From Candidatus Bathyarchaeota archaeon (GTDB lineage: Archaea > Thermoproteota > Bathyarchaeia > 40CM-2-53-6), in NCBI GenBank assembly GCA_005883085.1, contig VBAY01000040.1, positions 1 to 8,733 of the forward strand: DNA of 8,733 nt, in the 5' to 3' direction. Numbering within the stretch: position 1 is the stretch's first letter; each line of letters begins with the position of its first letter. The position numbers were made by a program, and so were the translations under genes. Below the pieces are notes generated by a model. The model saw only the letters and a program-made list of their open reading frames with translations, was not told the origin of the DNA and ran no database searches. This document shows, piece by piece, positions 5,737 through 8,733 of this stretch.

Positions 5737-6999
5737 TTAGACTTTCAGTCTCTTGACTGCAATGTCCAATAGTTGGCGCGCGACCTCTCGCTTGGGCGCC
5801 AATGGAATATGGATAACCTTCTTTCGTTCGTCAACAACAAACAGCTCATTGGTTTCAGTCTGAAACCCGACCCCCTCCAGCGAAACATCGTTGGCCGCGA
5901 CGAGATCCGCGGTTTTCTCGCTGAGAATCTCAAATGCCTCTGTCACAAGCTGCTCGTTCGAGACACCGTGCTCCGTCTTGAAAGCCACGAGAAACGAGTT
6001 CGGGCTCGCATGGCGAATCTCCCGTATTATTTTCGGGGTTGCCTCTAGCTCCAGCTCCACAGTCTTCTCCTTCCTCGTGCTTATCTTATGACCAGCAGGT
6101 TTCGAGGGTCGATAGTCGCTGGGGGCCGCTGCGGCGAAGACCAGATCGTGTTTACCCTTTTTCAATTCGCGAAGAGTGGCGTCAAGCATCTCCTCTGTTG
6201 TCTCAACCCTGACCGTCTTCACACTAGGCGGAGGCGTGACTGAACCGGGTCCCAGAATCAATGTTGTCTCAGCGCCCCTTGACCACGCTTCCTCCGCAAT
6301 TGCTATGCCCATCTTACCTGAGGATCGGTTCGTGATCACCCTGACTGGATCAATGTGCTCGACCGTGGGACCCGCGGTGACCAGTACTCTATGTCCCTCA
6401 AGGTCTCTCCTCTGAGAAGAGAGCTGCGATGAGAGGCGTGTGATAACCGCCTGGACAATCTTGGCCGTTGATGCGATCTTGGCCTTTCCCTCCACGATCT
6501 CCGGTTCCACAAACTCCACGCCCATCCTCTTGAGACGCGCAATGTTCTCCTGGGCTATTGGATGATCATAGAGTGGTTCGTGCATTGCCGGTGCAATGAG
6601 AACAGGCAACTTGGAACCAATAGCAGTCGCGGCCACCGTCGTAACTGGCGTATCGTCAATTCCCGATGCGAGTTTCCCGATCGTGTTGGCTGTCGCAGGA
6701 GCGATGAGAACTAGATCCACATGCCCAGAACTCTTTCCAGCAAGGGCGATGTGCTCCAGTTTGCCGGTAAGCTCTCGAACAACGGGATTTCCTGTAGCCC
6801 ACCCTAGAAGATCGGATCCGATCATCTTCTCTGTCGATGGAGAGATCACCGCATACACGTCCGCCCCATGCCTCATCAGCTCACGCGCGATCTCGGGAAC
6901 TTTGAACGAAGCAACACTACTTGACACCAGGAGGGCGATCTTCTTTCCTGAGAGTTGTGTGCCCGAAGTTCCGGTGATGTCTTTGGAGGGGTGGGCCAT
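5737..6999 (-). CDS. coaBC: bifunctional phosphopantothenoylcysteine decarboxylase / phosphopantothenate-cysteine ligase (CoaBC)
   Basis: A 420-residue fusion catalysing two consecutive steps of coenzyme A synthesis in the cytosol: joining cysteine to 4'-phosphopantothenate (C-terminal CoaB) and decarboxylating the product (N-terminal flavin-dependent CoaC). The CoaC half (about 18-190) shows GKKIALLVSSSVASFKVPE, the presumed catalytic H83 in LEHIALA, the flavin/substrate motif PATANT (101-106) and PAMHEPLYDHP (137-147). The CoaB half (about 201-420) shows VLVTAGPTVEHIDPVRVITN (205-224), SSGKMG, FAAAAPSDYRP (288-298) and K305 in HKIST. The flap after residue 165 reads EPEIVEGKAKIAS and lacks the Cys-Gly of bacterial CoaC. 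An S-Q-L-S-S-Q linker joins the halves. The ATG at 6999 follows the 111-residue gene by 15 bases; GGA-rich sequence lies before it. It heads the coaBC-nitrilase-HAD series. Confidence 0.96.
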   Translation of the reverse strand: MAHPSKDITGTSGTQLSGKKIALLVSSSVASFKVPEIARELMRHGADVYAVISPSTEKMIGSDLLGWATGNPVVRELTGKLEHIALAGKSSGHVDLVLIAPATANTIGKLASGIDDTPVTTVAATAIGSKLPVLIAPAMHEPLYDHPIAQENIARLKRMGVEFVEPEIVEGKAKIASTAKIVQAVITRLSSQLSSQRRDLEGHRVLVTAGPTVEHIDPVRVITNRSSGKMGIAIAEEAWSRGAETTLILGPGSVTPPPSVKTVRVETTEEMLDATLRELKKGKHDLVFAAAAPSDYRPSKPAGHKISTRKEKTVELELEATPKIIREIRHASPNSFLVAFKTEHGVSNEQLVTEAFEILSEKTADLVAANDVSLEGVGFQTETNELFVVDERKKVIHIPLAPKREVARQLLDIAVKRLKV

Positions 7000-7014
7000 A
7001 TCCGGACTCTTTTC

Positions 7015-7350
7015 CTATCTCTTCAATTGTCCATTATCATAGGCCCAGTCGAGAAGCTGGATGATCTCGTTGAGACTATACTTTCCAGCGCTCGAAGGAA
7101 TCCGTTTGAGAATGTCGGGCAGACTCGGCAGCATAGGTCGGATGAATCCTGGAATCTTGTCGTACATTGCCTGAACTCCCGAGATGATCTCTTTCGCATC
7201 CTTCTCTTCGATGCTTGTTCCCTTGAGAGCTGTCTTCATACTCTTGGCGCTCATTTTCCTTCCAACTTCTCCCGCTCGACCCATCTGAGGCATATACAGG
7301 TTCGTCAGGCAACCACCCATGTCAATCTCTTGGACCATATGCCCTACCAA
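7015..7350 (-). CDS. hypothetical protein upstream of coaBC (111 residues)
   Basis: I do not recognise this protein. From TTG 7350 it has 111 residues; ATG at 7338 (starting MVQEIDMGGC) is an equally good start. It is Met-rich and basic in the first half (MPQMGRAGEVGRKMSAKSMKTALKG), with one cysteine (C14). It then has a helix-forming acidic stretch (TSIEEKDAKEIISGVQAMYDKI, 45-66), a Pro-containing segment (GFIRPMLPSLPDILKRIP, 68-85) and a last helix NEIIQLLDWAYDNG (94-107). There is no signal peptide or true membrane span. Its stop is 15 bases before the coaBC start on the same strand, so it is almost certainly co-transcribed with coaBC, and the protein-like composition and tight spacing argue that it is real. 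A TTAAAC element near 7371-7376 could be its TATA box with a very short leader. A role in CoA metabolism is only guilt by association. Confidence 0.7.
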   Translation of the reverse strand: MVGHMVQEIDMGGCLTNLYMPQMGRAGEVGRKMSAKSMKTALKGTSIEEKDAKEIISGVQAMYDKIPGFIRPMLPSLPDILKRIPSSAGKYSLNEIIQLLDWAYDNGQLKR

Positions 7351-7370
7351 AAGTCTGGTGAGTGGCCAGG

Positions 7371-7376
7371 TTTAAC
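7371..7376 (-). promoter_or_regulatory. possible TATA box for the 111-residue gene / coaBC unit
   Basis: The minus strand reads GGTTAAACC across 7368-7376. Its TTAAA core is a weak archaeal TATA-like element lying roughly 25 bases before 7348. A start there would give a leaderless or nearly leaderless transcript for TTG 7350 or a nine-base leader for ATG 7338. The match is short and AT-poor around, so confidence is low. Confidence 0.25.
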
Positions 7377-7380
7377 CGTT

Positions 7381-7439
7381 CCTCTCTTCTGTTAAGAGGT
7401 CTTCAAAGACTCTAGCGAGAGCATCGCTGTGTCTTGAAG
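7381..7439 (-). other. two tandem RNA hairpins in the 5' region of the coaBC transcription unit
   Basis: Outer hairpin: 7401-7410 pairs with 7431-7439 (nine pairs, one bulged A), then an internal loop, then AGCGA (7414-7418) with TCGCT (7424-7428) and a five-base loop. Second hairpin: 7381-7383 and 7386-7388 pair with 7394-7399 around a two-base bulge. On the minus strand they lie after the stop of the membrane protein gene (7475) and before the putative promoter of the 111-residue gene. They may be the 3' end of the upstream transcript or a structured leader. No T-run accompanies them, so a simple terminator is not evident. Confidence 0.4.
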
Positions 7440-7474
7440 GAATCTAGTGGCATTCTGATGCCTGTCTGTTCAGC

Positions 7475-8557
7475 CTAGGGCATGGAGCTTCTATCACTGC
7501 CGAACTTTGGCAGATTTTGCATGAGTGAATAATGCTGGGAGAAGGTCCACGCTTTCCATTTTTTCCACATCTTATTGGAGAAGAAAACGACGAGTATGTC
7601 GTTCATTATGACGAGGGGGAAAGAGGCGCTTGCCGCGATGCCGAAGATGATTATTGGAGAGATTAGTCCGAAGGCGAACGCGACTTTATGGGTTTGGTTG
7701 AGCCGTGTTCCCATTGACCTGAAGACGAGCCGAAGGATCCACAGTGAGACAATGATATCGAAAACTATGATGATAGGCGGGAAGAGATTAGCACCTGCCG
7801 CGAAGCCTCCAGCAAGCAGCCAGATCGGAAAGAATGATGCTCCGAGTAGGAAGAATGCTCGGGGCCTCCACCTCGGCTCTGCTCTAACAGACTTCAGAAA
7901 GTCAGCAGGCAATTTTTTCGCCGCAACTACGAGCAATGCTACCACGATACTCGAAAGAAGCAGTAGACCCCCGATCTCCGCAGGCCAATAGTTCACGAGT
8001 GTAGAAAGGAGGACGCAATCGATAGCTAAGGCTAGTATGCTGATTTGTATACCCTTAGTCGAAACAAGGCTTTTTGACTTCAGATCTGGAAAAGCCAATC
8101 CAAAGATGAAGGTGGGCAGGCCAATGCTGAAAACTGAATGGAAGATCACCAGCCCAACAGTCCAGACCCAATTGACTCCAAGCCAGTGTCCGTAAACCCC
8201 TAGATTTCCCACCACTGAGGATGCAGGATTGAACAACGTTCGCAGCGCGAGCCCTTCTTCTACAATCCCGTACGCCGCGCCCATGAGGAAGACTGATGCC
8301 CAGCCTTTGTTCCAACGAATCTTAGCCTCGCGGATCAAAATGACGCCTGGACCATAGAGTGCGAGGTTCGCAGCGAGAAGGAGGAAGAAGACTGGAGGGT
8401 TTAGAACCAGAATAGACATGTTGCTTGAGCCTGAAAGGTACTCTGGAATCCCTGGGGACAGGATGAGCAGGCAGAGGAGTGGATGTGCCTTGAGATAACT
8501 GATTATCTGGACTACGCGCCCCTTTCTTTCCGTGACTTGTGGATACCACGTACTCAA
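7475..8557 (-). CDS. uncharacterised multi-pass membrane protein
   Basis: A 360-residue integral membrane protein with about nine or ten hydrophobic segments (roughly 27-42, 50-75, 86-100, 130-157, 168-190, 197-213, 234-256, 259-280, 292-312, 314-327). No characterised family is recognised, though the N-terminal half has the look of a conserved domain. It includes HPLLCLLILSPGIPEYLSGS (25-44), NLALYGPGVILIREA (64-78), GAAYGIVEEGLALRTLFNP (93-111), YGHWLGVNWVW (122-132) and FHSVFSIGLP (139-148). The paired E100-E101, R106 and H140 inside or next to membrane spans resemble the layout of CPBP-type intramembrane proteases, but the spacing EE-x4-R is not the usual EE-x3-R, so this is only a suggestion. 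The C-terminus is short, polar and cytosolic or external. The start is TTG 8557; no Shine-Dalgarno is visible and no ATG is near. The next gene on the strand is 124 bases away. Confidence 0.85.
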   Translation of the reverse strand: MSTWYPQVTERKGRVVQIISYLKAHPLLCLLILSPGIPEYLSGSSNMSILVLNPPVFFLLLAANLALYGPGVILIREAKIRWNKGWASVFLMGAAYGIVEEGLALRTLFNPASSVVGNLGVYGHWLGVNWVWTVGLVIFHSVFSIGLPTFIFGLAFPDLKSKSLVSTKGIQISILALAIDCVLLSTLVNYWPAEIGGLLLLSSIVVALLVVAAKKLPADFLKSVRAEPRWRPRAFFLLGASFFPIWLLAGGFAAGANLFPPIIIVFDIIVSLWILRLVFRSMGTRLNQTHKVAFAFGLISPIIIFGIAASASFPLVIMNDILVVFFSNKMWKKWKAWTFSQHYSLMQNLPKFGSDRSSMP

Positions 8558-8559
8558 GG

Positions 8560-8569
8560 GAGACGTCTC
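8560..8569. repeat. 10-bp perfect palindrome upstream of the membrane protein gene
   Basis: GAGACGTCTC is a perfect palindrome three bases before the TTG at 8557. It could be an operator or hide the start region in a hairpin, but a single 10-bp palindrome may also be chance. Confidence 0.3.
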
Positions 8570-8597
8570 GAGGTGCTTACGGAAAGGACGGGTCTAC

Positions 8598-8617
8598 GGT
8601 ATTAGCAGTCTAATACC
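8598..8617. repeat. 8-bp perfect inverted repeat (hairpin, four-base loop)
   Basis: GGTATTAG (8598-8605) and CTAATACC (8610-8617) are exact reverse complements around the loop CAGT. It sits between the putative stop at 8661 and the membrane protein start at 8557, both on the minus strand. It may mark the end of the upstream transcript or act as an operator; no T-run follows on either strand. Confidence 0.45.
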
Positions 8618-8660
8618 AAGGAGGGGATCTCTCCGTTACTAGAGTAAGCTGTCCTACCTA

Positions 8661-8732
8661 TCAACTGCGCTCGTCTAAGAGCCAGCCGACGATTCTTCCA
8701 TGGACAACCAGCTCTCGCCACTTGTCCTGAGG
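8661..8732 (-). CDS. possible C-terminal end of an unidentified protein (partial)
   Basis: On the minus strand one frame is open from the right edge to a TGA at 8661-8663 and would encode 23 residues containing DKWRELVVHGRIVGWLLDE. The mix of amphipathic and charged residues reads like a real protein end, and a gene here would agree with the direction of its neighbours. It is too short to identify. A competing + strand ATG at 8700 (MDNQLSPLVL) cannot be excluded. Confidence 0.35.
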   Translation of the reverse strand, partial: PQDKWRELVVHGRIVGWLLDERS

Positions 8733-8733
8733 G

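Noticed and set aside
6596..7395. Two long + strand open frames (6596-7042 and 6955-7395) opposite coaBC and the 111-residue gene
   Set aside because: They lie antisense to coaBC, whose motifs are unmistakable, and their translations are Ser/Arg/Pro-rich with no domain. They are codon-bias shadows.
7575..7991. A 138-residue + strand frame opposite the membrane protein gene
   Set aside because: Antisense to a clear multi-span membrane protein; the translation is low-complexity Ala/Ser/Lys without features.
8581..8733. A structured RNA gene (rRNA, tRNA, RNase P or SRP RNA) at the right edge
   Set aside because: The hairpin at 8598-8617 and CTAATACC recall rRNA fragments, but no conserved core of any of these RNAs could be traced around it.
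1..8733. CRISPR array, insertion sequence, integrase site or defence island
   Set aside because: No direct repeats with regular spacing, transposase, integrase or tRNA were found. The lone methylase has no restriction partner in the window, so a defence system is not supported.

Overview
The window looks like part of an archaeal chromosome, probably from the TACK side (Bathyarchaeia or Nitrososphaeria-like). This rests on a PAC2-family proteasome-assembly chaperone, an archaeal-type fused CoaBC, a short ribbon-helix-helix protein behind a clear TATA box, frequent GTG/TTG starts and T-run termination signals. The lineage is an inference from gene content; no rRNA or tRNA is present to settle it. 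Base composition is moderate and coding density is high, with no gene-free stretch above 300 bases. I see no insertion sequence, CRISPR array, phage gene or tRNA.

Left part (1-2191): a PhnB-like VOC protein cut by the window edge, a hairpin with a T-run, and a second VOC (glyoxalase-fold) protein on the + strand. These face a two-gene minus-strand unit (small DUF3096-like membrane protein, then a GNAT acetyltransferase). A small Cys-rich hypothetical protein follows on the + strand.

Centre (2192-4236): a ribbon-helix-helix protein on the minus strand is divergent from a PAC2 chaperone gene. The PAC2 gene is followed closely by a standalone beta-class DNA methyltransferase with no restriction enzyme beside it.

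Right part (4214-7474): a compact minus-strand run, transcribed right to left: an unrecognised 111-residue protein, CoaBC (two steps of coenzyme A synthesis), a nitrilase-superfamily amidohydrolase and a HAD-family phosphatase. Neither the nitrilase nor the HAD gene has an ATG, GTG or TTG start that would include its essential N-terminal catalytic motif. The nitrilase reading frame can start at an ACG with a well-placed Shine-Dalgarno. The HAD frame is the same frame as the nitrilase, six bases past its TGA stop, and would need CTG or ATA, or stop readthrough. This is the most unusual signal in the window.

Upstream of that unit lie two tandem hairpins and an uncharacterised multi-pass membrane protein with an intramembrane EE...H pattern. 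The right edge carries an 8-bp perfect hairpin and possibly the last residues of another minus-strand gene.
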